35,710 bases of DNA from Anaerolineae bacterium (GCA_016926595.1 JAFGOG010000590.1:1-35710); one strand, 5' to 3'; counted from the stretch's first letter, positions 1 through 7,994 are shown. Notes: generated by a model from the letters alone, not told the origin. A program made the numbers and translations.

Positions 1-2
1 CC

Positions 3-128
3 GCGGCGGTAGAGAGCACCGCGGCGGTAGAGAACACCGCGGCGGTAGAGAGCACCGCGGCGGTAGAGAACACCGCGGCGGTAGAGAACACCGCGGCGGT
101 AGAGAGCACCGCGGCGGTAGAGAGCACC
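3..128 (+). repeat. 18-bp in-frame tandem repeat, 7 units
   Basis: Seven consecutive 18-bp units starting GCGGCGGTAGAG, alternating AGCACC and AACACC at their ends, encode the hexapeptide AAVE(S/N)T in the DUF362 reading frame. A degenerate extra unit (GCGGCGGTACAGAACACC) occurs at 162-179 after a Pro/Thr-rich break. The array may continue upstream of the window. It probably forms a flexible spacer between an unseen N-terminal signal or anchor and the DUF362 domain. Confidence 0.95.
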
Positions 129-1022
129 GCGGTTCCGACACCGACGATCCTGGCAGCGACCGCGGCGGTACAGAACACCGCTGCGGCGCAGCCGGTTCCT
201 ATAGAAGGCGCCTACCTGGCGGTCGCACGCGGCCAGGCGCCTGGCCCGGCCGAGCTCACCCGGCGCGCGATCGCCGCCATGGGCGGTATCGAGCGCTATG
301 TGAAACAGGGTGACGACGTGATCGTCAAGCCGAACATCTGCAACGCCTATCACGGCCCCGAGTACGCCAGCACCACCAACCCGGAGGTGGTGGCCGCCAT
401 CGTCGCGCTGTGTTTGGGCGCCGGGGCCAAGCGCGTGCGCGTGATGGATTTTCCGTTCGGCGGCACGGCGCAGAACGCCTACCAGACGAGCGGGATCGCC
501 GCGGCCGTCGAGGCTGCCGGCGGGCAGATGGAGCTGATGAATGCCCTCAAGTACCAGGCGGTAGAGATCGCCAACGCGCAGGCGCTGAAAAAGACCGAGA
601 TCTATGCCGACATCCTCAAGGCCGATGTGCTCATCAACGTGCCCATCGCCAAGCATCACAGCATGGCCACGCTCACCCTCGGGCTCAAGAACCTGATGGG
701 CGTGGTCAAGGACCGTGGCGCGCTGCATGCCCGGGGTCTGCCGCAGTCCATCGTCGACCTGGCGACGGTCGTCAGGCCCGCCCTGACGGTGATCGACGCG
801 ACCCGCATCCTGATGGCGAATGGCCCGACCGGCGGCAGCCTGGACGACGTCAGGCAGATGGACACGATCATTGCCAGCGTCGACACGGTAGCGACCGACG
901 CTTACGCGGCGACGCTGTTTGGCAAGAGCGGCGCTGACATCGCCTATATCAAGATGGCCCACGAGCGGGGCCTGGGTACGATGGATCTGGGGACGATCCA
1001 GATCCAAGAGATCAGCGCGTAG
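3..1022 (+). CDS. DUF362 domain protein (5' partial)
   Basis: The reading frame is open from the window edge, so the true start lies outside and this is the 3' part. The first ~42 codons are a six-residue repeat (AAVE-S/N-T). A Pro/Thr/Ala-rich linker follows, then the DUF362 domain from about 'GAYLAVARG' onward. Features seen are the early 'VIVKPNICNAY', a central 'NVPIAKHHSMATLTLGLKN' and 'GVVKDRG', as is usual for DUF362. This family is often linked to iron-sulfur proteins and its biochemical role is not well established. A polyferredoxin starts 23 nt downstream, which suggests an operon and a redox role (inference). An internal ATG at 279 gives a 247-residue product, but it falls inside the conserved domain and is not the likely start. 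Confidence 0.85.
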   Translation, partial: AAVESTAAVENTAAVESTAAVENTAAVENTAAVESTAAVESTAVPTPTILAATAAVQNTAAAQPVPIEGAYLAVARGQAPGPAELTRRAIAAMGGIERYVKQGDDVIVKPNICNAYHGPEYASTTNPEVVAAIVALCLGAGAKRVRVMDFPFGGTAQNAYQTSGIAAAVEAAGGQMELMNALKYQAVEIANAQALKKTEIYADILKADVLINVPIAKHHSMATLTLGLKNLMGVVKDRGALHARGLPQSIVDLATVVRPALTVIDATRILMANGPTGGSLDDVRQMDTIIASVDTVATDAYAATLFGKSGADIAYIKMAHERGLGTMDLGTIQIQEISA

Positions 1023-1045
1023 CAGCGTTCGTAAAGGAAGGGCTG

Positions 1046-2617
1046 ATGAAAGCACGTACCGTACGCCGGCTGCGCCCGTGGGTGCAGGCTCTGGCCTTTA
1101 TCCTCTTTGTCGTGCTGCTGGTCGCGGCCGGGCAGGTTGCTTTTTTGCCGGCGGACCTGTTCTTCCGACTGGATCCGCTGGCCGGGCTGGCGGGCATGGT
1201 GGCGGCCCGGCGTCTGGTGCCGGCGCTGCTGGTCGGCGGGCTGATGACGCTGGCCCTGACGGTCGCCTTCGGGCGAGCCTGGTGTGGGTGGCTCTGCCCG
1301 CTGGGCACCGTGCTGGACTGGACGCCGGCGCACAAGCCGGCGGCGCAAGAGGCAGACCTCAACCAGCGTTGGCGGCAGGCCAAGTATTTCCTGCTGACCG
1401 TGATCGTCCTGGCGGCTGTGCTGGGCAACCTCACCCTGATCTTTTTGGATCCGATCACGCTGCTCTACCGGACCATGACCACCGCCATCTGGCCGGCGCT
1501 GGTGGCGATCATCTCGGGGATCGAACGGGCCCTGGTCGGGCTGCCCGTGCCCGGGCTGCTGGATGCGGTGGTGACCGTCGATAACTGGCTGCGAAGCGCC
1601 GTGCTGCCGATGTACCAGCCGGTCTATCAACTCGGCGGCCTAACCGCGCTGCTGTTCGTGACGATCCTGGCCCTGAATGCCATACGCGCGCGCTTTTGGT
1701 GCCGTTACCTGTGCCCGCTGGGCGCGCTGCTCGGGTTGGTCAGCAAGATCGCCTGGCTGCGCCGCACGGTGAGCGATCGTTGTGTCGCCTGTGCCCGCTG
1801 CGCGCGGGCCTGCCCGACCGGGACGATCGACCCCGCCAGGGACTATGCCAGCGACCCGTCCGAGTGCATCATGTGTCTCGAGTGCGTGCCGGCCTGCCCC
1901 AAGGACGCCCAGCCGTTCCGCGGCCATCTGCGGCCTCCGGTGCTGTTCACCGTCGCGGCCTGGCAGCCATACGACCCCTCGCGGCGCCAGTTCCTGGCCT
2001 CGGCCGGCGCGGCGGTGGTCGTGGCCGGGCTGAGCGCGGTCGAGCCGCCCGCCGAACGTCCGCCGGCGTTCCTGCTGCGCCCGCCGGGGGCGCGCCCCCC
2101 GGGAGCGACCGACCCCGATTTCCTCTCCCGGTGCATACGCTGCGGCATCTGCCTCAAGGTCTGCCCGACCTCGGCCCTGCAGCCCAGCCTGACCGCGGCC
2201 GGTTGGGCCGGCGTCTGGACGCCGGTGCTGGTGCCGCGCTTGGGTTACTGCGATTTCTCGTGCAATGCCTGTGGGCAGGCCTGTCCGACCGACGCCATTC
2301 CCCGGCTGACGCTCGAGGACAAACGCCAAACGGTCATCGGGCACGCTTACGTCGACCGCAGCCGCTGCCTGCCGTGGGCCAGCGGGCGCAGCTGCATCAC
2401 CTGCGAGGAGATGTGCCCGCTGCCCGAGAAGGCCATCCAGCTCGAGGAGGTGGAGGTATGGACGGCCGACGGACAGCCCCTCACCCTCCAGCGCCCGCAC
2501 GTGCTGCAAGAGCGCTGCATCGGCTGCGGCATCTGCGAGAACCACTGCCCGCTCGGCGGGCAGGCCGCCATCCGGGTTTACACGCCGACGGATCTGGGTG
2601 TTGTGACGCCATGGTAG
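1046..2617 (+). CDS. Membrane polyferredoxin, NapH/NapG-like composite (4Fe-4S)
   Basis: This 523-residue protein looks like a NapH-type membrane ferredoxin joined to a NapG-type one. The N-terminal half has about four hydrophobic segments and two CxxxCP motifs of the NapH family ('CGWLCPLG' and 'CRYLCPLG'). Two ferredoxin-type clusters follow ('CVACARCARACP', 'CIMCLECVPACP'). A mid-protein 'SRRQFLASAGAAVVVAG' looks like an internal twin-arginine/membrane segment. The C-terminal half carries 'CIRCGICLKVCP', 'CDFSCNACGQACP', 'CITCEEMCP' and 'CIGCGICENHCP'. This suggests electron transfer across or along the membrane. GGAAGG lies 7-12 nt before the ATG. It lies between the DUF362 and aldo/keto reductase genes on one strand. 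The redox partner and substrate cannot be told from sequence. Confidence 0.88.
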   Translation: MKARTVRRLRPWVQALAFILFVVLLVAAGQVAFLPADLFFRLDPLAGLAGMVAARRLVPALLVGGLMTLALTVAFGRAWCGWLCPLGTVLDWTPAHKPAAQEADLNQRWRQAKYFLLTVIVLAAVLGNLTLIFLDPITLLYRTMTTAIWPALVAIISGIERALVGLPVPGLLDAVVTVDNWLRSAVLPMYQPVYQLGGLTALLFVTILALNAIRARFWCRYLCPLGALLGLVSKIAWLRRTVSDRCVACARCARACPTGTIDPARDYASDPSECIMCLECVPACPKDAQPFRGHLRPPVLFTVAAWQPYDPSRRQFLASAGAAVVVAGLSAVEPPAERPPAFLLRPPGARPPGATDPDFLSRCIRCGICLKVCPTSALQPSLTAAGWAGVWTPVLVPRLGYCDFSCNACGQACPTDAIPRLTLEDKRQTVIGHAYVDRSRCLPWASGRSCITCEEMCPLPEKAIQLEEVEVWTADGQPLTLQRPHVLQERCIGCGICENHCPLGGQAAIRVYTPTDLGVVTPW

Positions 2618-2679
2618 GATCGTGGCGCCCTGCCGGCCCGGGATCCGCCTGAACGCTAGGATAGAAAGGATGATGCCGG

Positions 2680-3903
2680 ATGATTTACAAACCGTTCAAG
2701 GGTCTCCAGATCTCACACCTTGGCATGGGCAACATGCGCCTGCCCACGGTTGGCGATGAACGACGCGGCCCGATCGACCGGGACAGGGCCAGGGCGATCG
2801 TCGAGTACGCCTACGAGCACGGGGTTACTTATTTCGATACCGCCTACCGCTACCACAACGGCGAATCGGAGACATTCGTGGGCCAGGTGCTCAACCAGTA
2901 TCCCCGCGACAGCTGGTATTTGGCCACCAAGATGCCGGGCCACCAGATGCGTTTCAACCAGGGACGGCTGGAACTGGTGGGCTATCTGACCGGCCTGACA
3001 GCGACCTCGCCGGCCGATATCTTTGAAGACCAGTTGGAAAAGTGCGGCGTGGACTATTTCGACTTTTACCTGCTGCACAACGTGAGCGAGACCGCTTACG
3101 ACCTGTACACGGACGAGGATCTGGGCATTGTCGAGTACCTGCTGGCGCAAAAAAAGGCCGGGCGTATCCGTCACCTGGGCTTGTCCACCCACGCGCGGGC
3201 CGAAACGATCGACTGTTTTTTAAACTGGAAGGACTGTTTCGAGTTCGTCCAGATCCAGCTCAACTACCTGGACTGGACCCTGCAGGATGCCAAGAGAAAA
3301 TATGAGGTGATCACGAACCACGGCCTCCCCGTGGTGGTCATGGAGGGCGTCCGCGGCGGCCGGCTCGCCTCGCTGAACGAAAAGGCCGAAGCCATACTGA
3401 AAGGGGCCCGGCCGGACGATTCGATCGCCTCGTGGGCTTTCCGGTTTTTGCAGTCGCTGCCCAATGTGTTGGTGGTGCTCAGCGGCATGTCGACCATGGA
3501 GCAGGTCGTGGAGAACGTGCGGCTCTTTTCCGAGCCTGACCCGACGACGGAGGCGGAAAAGGAGCTGCTTGAGCAGGTGGTCGCCACCATGGTGGATCTG
3601 GTGCCCTGCACCGCCTGCCGCTACTGCTGCGAGGTCTGTCCCCAGGAGCTGGACATCCCCAAGCTGATTGCAATGTACAACGAAGCGAGCTATGAAGCCT
3701 CTTTCACCCTGCGCGCTGCGCTGGAAGCCATGACAGAGGAGGAATTGCCCTCGGCCTGCCTGGCCTGCGGTGATTGCAAAGCGCTCTGCCCGCAGGACAT
3801 CGACATCCCCGAGGTCATGGCCAGGTTTGCCGAGATCATCGCCAATATGCCTCCGCCAGGACCGCCGCCTGCGCCCGCCAGGCCCGCGGCCTCGGCCTGG
3901 TGA
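2680..3903 (+). CDS. Aldo/keto reductase with C-terminal 2x[4Fe-4S] ferredoxin domain
   Basis: The protein has 407 residues. Residues 1-~300 match the aldo/keto reductase TIM barrel: an early 'LGMGNMRLP', the 'TYFDTAYRYHNGESE' region with the conserved Asp and Tyr, 'LATKMPG', 'VDYFDFYLLHN' and 'IRHLGLSTH'. The last ~100 residues hold two CxxCxxCxxxCP motifs ('CTACRYCCEVCP', 'CLACGDCKALCP'), as in the large predicted oxidoreductases of this superfamily found in anaerobes. GAAAGGA precedes the chosen ATG by about 9 nt; two earlier ATGs are out of frame. The gap to the polyferredoxin is about 60 nt, so co-transcription is likely. A redox role with iron-sulfur electron transfer is likely; the substrate is unknown. 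Confidence 0.92.
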   Translation: MIYKPFKGLQISHLGMGNMRLPTVGDERRGPIDRDRARAIVEYAYEHGVTYFDTAYRYHNGESETFVGQVLNQYPRDSWYLATKMPGHQMRFNQGRLELVGYLTGLTATSPADIFEDQLEKCGVDYFDFYLLHNVSETAYDLYTDEDLGIVEYLLAQKKAGRIRHLGLSTHARAETIDCFLNWKDCFEFVQIQLNYLDWTLQDAKRKYEVITNHGLPVVVMEGVRGGRLASLNEKAEAILKGARPDDSIASWAFRFLQSLPNVLVVLSGMSTMEQVVENVRLFSEPDPTTEAEKELLEQVVATMVDLVPCTACRYCCEVCPQELDIPKLIAMYNEASYEASFTLRAALEAMTEEELPSACLACGDCKALCPQDIDIPEVMARFAEIIANMPPPGPPPAPARPAASAW

Positions 3904-3917
3904 TAACAGCTGCCGCT

Positions 3918-4850
3918 ATGGACAAAACCAGCGCCAACATCCGCGGAGCCGGCCTACTCGTGCTGGCGCTGCTGATCTTTTCCTTGCAGAATATCGCGAT
4001 CAAGTGGATCGGCGGCGGCTATTCGGTACTAGAGATCGTCGCCCTTCGCACCTTGGTTGCCCTGCCCGGCGCCCTGCTCCTTTACCGTCTTGAGGGCAAG
4101 CGGGGGGCGCCCACCACGCAGCGGCCCAGGCTCGAAGCTGTGCGCGGACTGTGTCTTTTTCTATCGTACATCGCCCATATGATGGGCCTGGCAGCTTTGC
4201 CGCTGGCCGATGTCGAAGCGATTCGCTTTTTGGCCCCGCTGATGATCACCTTGTTGTCGGTGGTCATGCTGCGCGAAAAGGTTGGGCCGCGCCGATGGTT
4301 GGCGCTGGTGGCTGGGTTCGCTGGGGTTCTCTTTATCGTCCGGCCCGGTGCGGCCGCCTTCAATATGGGCTCTATTTTCATGTTGGTATCTGTGTTTTTC
4401 TACGCCCTCTCGGTTATGTTCACGCGCAAGCTGCAAACCACCGACAGCAGCGCGACGATGGCCACTTATAGTTCGTTGGTTTACCTGGTCGTCATTTTGA
4501 TCCTGGCGCCGCTGGCGCTCGTCGTTGGCGAGATCCCCGGCGCCCACCCGAGCATCGCGTTCCTGTTTCGCCCGTGGGTCGTGCCGGCGCTATGGGATGG
4601 GGCGATCATGTTGGGGCTGGGGCTGGTTTGGGCCGGGGGCATGGTCTGTATGGCGCGGGCCTACAGCCTGGCTTTGGCCTCGGTCGCCGCGCCGTTTGAG
4701 TACGTATCGCTGCCCATTAACGTGATGTGGGGTTTGATCATCTGGCGCGAGATCCCGACCTGGATGACGTTGGCCGGCGCCGGTTTGACGCTGCTCAGCG
4801 GGCTGTACGTGTTGTATCGAGAGCGGACGGCAAAACCGCCGGCGGGATGA
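3918..4850 (+). CDS. EamA/DMT-family transporter
   Basis: This is a 310-residue, strongly hydrophobic protein with about ten membrane segments in two repeated halves, typical of EamA (drug/metabolite transporter) permeases. Visible marks are the first helix 'GAGLLVLALLIFSLQNIAIKW', 'EIVALRTLVALPGALLLY' and the second-half 'APFEYVSLPINVMWGLIIW'. The frame extends upstream to 3774, but that part overlaps the reductase gene and is not family-like, so the ATG at 3918 is preferred. No clear Shine-Dalgarno is visible. It starts 14 nt after the reductase stop, which suggests it is the last gene of the same operon. The transported substrate is unknown. Confidence 0.9.
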   Translation: MDKTSANIRGAGLLVLALLIFSLQNIAIKWIGGGYSVLEIVALRTLVALPGALLLYRLEGKRGAPTTQRPRLEAVRGLCLFLSYIAHMMGLAALPLADVEAIRFLAPLMITLLSVVMLREKVGPRRWLALVAGFAGVLFIVRPGAAAFNMGSIFMLVSVFFYALSVMFTRKLQTTDSSATMATYSSLVYLVVILILAPLALVVGEIPGAHPSIAFLFRPWVVPALWDGAIMLGLGLVWAGGMVCMARAYSLALASVAAPFEYVSLPINVMWGLIIWREIPTWMTLAGAGLTLLSGLYVLYRERTAKPPAG

Positions 4851-4853
4851 TTG

Positions 4854-4951
4854 GTAGGGCAAGGCATTCCAGGAAATCGAATGCGTCGACAAATCATGTG
4901 CAACCCTGTAACATAATACCAAGTCGAGTTCAGGAAATGCCTTGCCCCTAC
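4854..4951. repeat. Inverted repeat of the GTAGGGGCAAGGC type
   Basis: The left arm GTAGGGCAAGGCATTCC (from 4854) is mirrored by GGAAATGCCTTGCCCCTAC (4933-4951), with about 60 nt between. A third right-arm-like copy, AAGGCCTTGCCCCTAC, lies near 6605-6621 beyond the hydrolase gene. The element sits between the transporter stop and the hydrolase start. It looks like a short dispersed palindromic element (MITE- or REP-like); it could also fold as a hairpin ending the upstream operon. Confidence 0.7.
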
Positions 4952-4992
4952 ATATTTCCGAATTCAATCAAAGAAAGGAATCGATCGCAATC

Positions 4993-6498
4993 ATGGCAAG
5001 CACAATGCAGTTGAAACGCAGCACCCCCGAAGCCGAGGGCATCCCCTCCGCGGCGGTCCTGGAGTTTGTCCAGGCGCTCGAACAGCACACCCACCCGCTG
5101 GACGCGGTGCAGGGTTTGATGCTGCTGCGCCACGGACACGTGGTCGCCGAGGGGTGGTGGGCGCCCTATGGGCCACGTTTGGCGCACTCGCTCTATTCGT
5201 TGAGCAAGAGCTTTACCTCCAGCGCCATCGGCCTGGCCGTGGCCGAGGGGCTGCTCACCGTGGACGACCCGGTCCTCACCTTCTTTCCCGACGACGCGCC
5301 GGCGGACCCCAGCGAGAACCTGAAGGCGATGCGCGTGCGGCACCTGCTGTCGATGAACACCGGTCACCAGCAAGACACGACCGGGCAGGTGTTCCGCAAC
5401 CCTCACCAACCGAGCTTGTTTGGTATGGAGGCACGTCCCAGGGCAAACACGGGCGGGCGCGCGCCCGGTGAGGAGGATGACAACTGGCCCCGTGCATTTC
5501 TGTCGCTGCCCGTCGAGCACCGGCCCGGCACGTGGTTTGTCTATAACACCGCGGCCACCTACATGCTCTCGGCGATCATCACCAAATTGACCGGCATGTC
5601 CCTGCTGGATTATCTGCGGCCGCGCCTATTTGAGCCGCTGGGCATCGAAAACCCCACCTGGGAGACCGGCCCGCGCGGCATCAACCTGGGCGGGACGGGC
5701 CTGCACATCAAAACGGAGGACATCGCTCGTTTTGGGCAGATGTATCTGCAACAGGGCGTGTGGAATGGCAAGCGCATCCTGGCCGCGGACTGGATCGCCG
5801 AGGCGACCCGGGCCACCTCCGACAACAGCAACACCCAGAGCAACCCCGATTGGACGGCCGGCTATGGCTACCAGTTCTGGCGCTGCCGGCACGACTGCTA
5901 CCGCGGCGACGGCGCCTTTGGCCAATACTGCGTCGTCATGCCCGAGCAAGACGCGGTGCTGGCCATGAACGGCGGCTTGCGCGACATGCAGGCCGTGCTG
6001 GACAAGGTCTGGGAGCACCTGCTGCCCGCCATGGGGCCGGAAGCGCTGCCCGCCGACCTGCAGGCTCACGGCGCGCTGCGCGACAAGCTGGCGACCCTGT
6101 CGCTGCCGCTGCCTGAGGGGCAGCCTTCGTCGCCCGTGGCGGCGCAGTGGGACGGGAAGCCGTTCATGCTGGAAAGCAACGACCTGCAGCTCGAGAGCGT
6201 GGCGATCCGGTTTGGCGACCGCCATAACGCGCTCGTCGTGCGCGGCCCAGGCGGCGAGCACGCGATCGAGGTCGGCTATGGCACGTGGCTCAAGGGGACG
6301 GCGGACGACTCCATCGCCGCGTGTGGGGCCTGGACGGCGGAAAATCGTTACGAAGTACGGATCTGCAACTATGAGGGGGTGTTCTGCCAGGTCTTACGGC
6401 TCCACTATACGGCTGGCGGCCTGCAGCTGGAGGTTGACCCGAACGCATCCCGGGGCCCGACGACGGTCAGGACGATCGCCGGTCGCGCCGCGGGGTAG
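4993..6498 (+). CDS. Serine hydrolase, class C beta-lactamase/esterase family
   Basis: With the ATG at 4993 the product has 501 residues. It has the SxxK motif of the serine beta-lactamase/DD-peptidase-like fold ('SLYSLSKSFTSSAIG', Ser69/Lys72) and 'HLLSMNTGH' following it. A Tyr-containing second motif is 'WFVYNTAATYMLSAI', and the late glycine-rich 'GDGAFGQYCVVMP' occupies the usual third-motif position. A C-terminal ~130-residue beta-rich extension follows. No signal peptide is evident, so it is probably cytoplasmic, and family members range over esterases and peptidases. An upstream in-frame ATG at 4942 lies in the repeat arm, while AGAAAGG stands about 13 nt before 4993, so the later start is chosen. 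It stands alone between repeat copies. Confidence 0.88.
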   Translation: MASTMQLKRSTPEAEGIPSAAVLEFVQALEQHTHPLDAVQGLMLLRHGHVVAEGWWAPYGPRLAHSLYSLSKSFTSSAIGLAVAEGLLTVDDPVLTFFPDDAPADPSENLKAMRVRHLLSMNTGHQQDTTGQVFRNPHQPSLFGMEARPRANTGGRAPGEEDDNWPRAFLSLPVEHRPGTWFVYNTAATYMLSAIITKLTGMSLLDYLRPRLFEPLGIENPTWETGPRGINLGGTGLHIKTEDIARFGQMYLQQGVWNGKRILAADWIAEATRATSDNSNTQSNPDWTAGYGYQFWRCRHDCYRGDGAFGQYCVVMPEQDAVLAMNGGLRDMQAVLDKVWEHLLPAMGPEALPADLQAHGALRDKLATLSLPLPEGQPSSPVAAQWDGKPFMLESNDLQLESVAIRFGDRHNALVVRGPGGEHAIEVGYGTWLKGTADDSIAACGAWTAENRYEVRICNYEGVFCQVLRLHYTAGGLQLEVDPNASRGPTTVRTIAGRAAG

Positions 6499-6519
6499 GC
6501 GGTCGCGCCGCAGGGTAGG
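6480..6519 (+). repeat. 20-bp tandem duplication across the hydrolase stop codon
   Basis: CGGTCGCGCCGCGGGGTAGG (6480-6499) is followed directly by the same 20 bases with one change (6500-6519). The first copy contains the hydrolase stop codon TAG. This is probably replication slippage with no effect on the protein. Confidence 0.85.
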
Positions 6520-6604
6520 TGGCTGAACACCATCGGGGAACGGGGCCCGATCGACGAGGAAATGGCAGGCGCTGCGCCGGGTCCTAAGGCCTTTAGCTAC
6601 AAGT

Positions 6605-6621
6605 TAAGGCCTTGCCCCTAC
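6605..6621. repeat. Third arm of the GTAGGGGCAAGGC-type repeat
   Basis: AAGGCCTTGCCCCTAC matches the right arm of the inverted repeat at 4854-4951. No left arm is visible here; only a weak AAGGCCTTTAG-like stretch precedes it. With the 4854-4951 pair it brackets the serine hydrolase gene. Confidence 0.6.
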
Positions 6622-6677
6622 CGCAACACAGGTGGGTAATCATCAGAAGGATCCGTCTTGACCAGCGCAGACTTTGA

Positions 6678-6844
6678 CCAACCTCTCTCTATGTCGCAGC
6701 CGCTCCAGGTCGCGCGCCTGGGTACGTGAAACAGGCCGGCCGGACCATCCAACTGGTGAGGGAAGCGACGGGCCGCGAACCCAGGATCGTGGTGGAGGGG
6801 AACGAGCTGGTCGTCTCGCTGCCCAGGGTGCGGGAGGGGAGCTA
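6678..6844 (+). pseudogene. Short remnant ORF, unassigned
   Basis: Between the hydrolase stop and 7070 there is no convincing full gene. This frame is open for about 55 codons and ends '...EPRIVVEGNELVVSLPRV...' before TAG at 6842-6844. That pattern faintly resembles the early beta-strand pair of metal-dependent hydrolases of the DUF45/SprT-like kind, but it has no proper start or catalytic motif. It may be a gene relic or chance. The rest of 6499-7070 holds repeats only. Confidence 0.2.
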
Positions 6845-6997
6845 GAGCCGGTGTGAGATGCAGCAGCGCGGCGCTGCGGGGTCCAACCGGACGGCGATGG
6901 TCTGCTCGCCTGGATGCGGGGCGCACACGACCTGGACCCGTACACGCATCAACCCTGTTCCTCCACGATCGTCGTCTCCTTTTCGGTTGCCCTTTGG

Positions 6998-7064
6998 GGA
7001 CGCAGATTCACGCAGATGCACGCAGATCATCTGGATCCGCGTTCATCCGCGTTCATCTGCGTCC
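6998..7064. repeat. Imperfect palindrome of CGCAGAT/ATCTGCG motifs
   Basis: The left half contains three CGCAGAT repeats (from GGACGCAGATTCACGCAGAT at 6998). The right half is its approximate reverse complement, ending TTCATCTGCGTCC at about 7064. The two ~33-nt arms pair with a few mismatches and almost no loop. It lies next to the 3' end of the small membrane protein gene, at the outer edge of the defence-like locus. This looks like a short non-coding palindromic repeat. Confidence 0.8.
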
Positions 7065-7070
7065 AAATCG

Positions 7071-7274
7071 TCAGAATCCCAGGCTAAACCAATCGGTGCC
7101 GGTGATGACCGAAAAGGCGAGCAGCACGAACAGGATGAGCAGGATGATCCCGCAGCCGCAGCCGGTGCAGGACACGCCCCGCCCAAAGCCGAATTTGTCT
7201 TGCAGCCAGTCGAATATCCGGTTCAGGAAGAACAGCTTGAGCAGGCCGGAGAGACAACCTGGTTTGTCTCGCAT
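7071..7274 (-). CDS. Small Cys-rich membrane protein
   Basis: This 67-residue protein is of unknown family. The N-terminal half is amphipathic ('LLKLFFLNRIFDWLQDKFG'), then comes a 'CTGCGCG' motif, then one strong hydrophobic segment ('IILLILFVLLAFSVI'). The CxxCxC cluster could bind metal or form disulfides. AAAGG lies about 10 nt before the ATG, and the upstream gene (7283-7783) ends 8 nt away, so the two are probably co-transcribed. Its length, ribosome site and coding bias make it likely real. Its function is not known. Confidence 0.6.
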   Translation of the reverse strand: MRDKPGCLSGLLKLFFLNRIFDWLQDKFGFGRGVSCTGCGCGIILLILFVLLAFSVITGTDWFSLGF

Positions 7275-7282
7275 GGGTTCAT

Positions 7283-7783
7283 TTACCTTTCTAGCGCTTC
7301 ACGCGCTGCTTCAAAGATGTCGGGATAGGTCAGCTCGGGGTGGAGGGCCAGGATCTGGTCGTAGGTGTGTCCCTGGGCGATGAGCTTGAGGATGGTTACA
7401 GAGCGAGCGCTCAGTTCTTTGTGCGTGTGAACTGCTGGCACCTCTTTTGAGATCTCGGTGACAGCCTTCTCAGGACGGTAGAACAGCCGGATCGGCTTGT
7501 CCCGGCATGTGACTCCGTCCAACTCGGCCAGGATGGCGGCGACGTAGGCCGGGTTGCGCGCCGAATACTGGGCCTGGATCCTGGTTCGGGTGATCTCCCC
7601 CTCGCGCACGAGTTCGCGGAAGGGGCCTTCGATCTCGTCGCGCCGCACGGGCCGTATCTTGCCCGTGCTCACCTTAAGCGCGACCTGGCTGTCTAGGATG
7701 TCGACAACGGTAAAGGGCTTACGCTGGTCGAGCGTGCGCAGCGTCTTGCCCTGTAATGTTCGGATCTGGGACCAACAGTCCAT
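7283..7783 (-). CDS. Protein with DUF433-like C-terminal HTH region
   Basis: This protein has 166 residues. The C-terminal ~45 residues ('LKLIAQGHTYDQILALHP' followed by 'ELTYPDIFEAAREAL') match the pattern of DUF433, a small helix-turn-helix family common in antitoxin-like proteins. The N-terminal ~100 residues ('GKTLRTLDQRKPFTVVDIL' onward) form a separate mixed alpha/beta region that I do not recognise. AGGAGG lies 6-7 nt before the ATG. It is read in the same direction as the DUF499/DUF1156/helicase genes and may be a regulator acquired with them (inference). Confidence 0.65.
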   Translation of the reverse strand: MDCWSQIRTLQGKTLRTLDQRKPFTVVDILDSQVALKVSTGKIRPVRRDEIEGPFRELVREGEITRTRIQAQYSARNPAYVAAILAELDGVTCRDKPIRLFYRPEKAVTEISKEVPAVHTHKELSARSVTILKLIAQGHTYDQILALHPELTYPDIFEAAREALER

Positions 7784-7845
7784 GTGAGACCTCCTATGCT
7801 GCGAGGACCGTGGTGAGAGGGTGTTGGTTATTCCTCCTCAAACTC

Positions 7846-7971
7846 TTAGTGCTCGAACTTGAGTGTCCTGCTGTTCTCGCCGAGCGTGCGGTGTACCTCT
7901 AGTGCGGCAGCAATGATCCGTGCCGTGATGCGGGATTCTGGGTACTGCGAGTCGACGTATGGCTCAGACAT
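7846..7971 (-). pseudogene. Truncated GxxExxY (PDDEXK_3-like) protein
   Basis: This is a 41-residue frame preceded by a good ribosome site (AAAGGA about 8 nt before the ATG). It contains 'SRITARIIAAALEVHRTLGE', the characteristic first helix of GxxExxY proteins, a family with a PD-(D/E)XK-like nuclease fold and usually about 120-130 residues. After 'LGE' the frame runs into 'NSRTLKFEH' and stops, so the catalytic part is missing. It is therefore a decayed or truncated copy. Such genes are often linked with short repeats, and the tandem palindromes at 7995-8161 begin just upstream of it. Confidence 0.7.
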
Positions 7972-7994
7972 GTCGTTTTCCTTTCGAGTGATCG

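Noticed and set aside
3..128. Possible CRISPR or minisatellite array
   Set aside because: The 18-bp units have no spacers and are in frame with the DUF362 protein.
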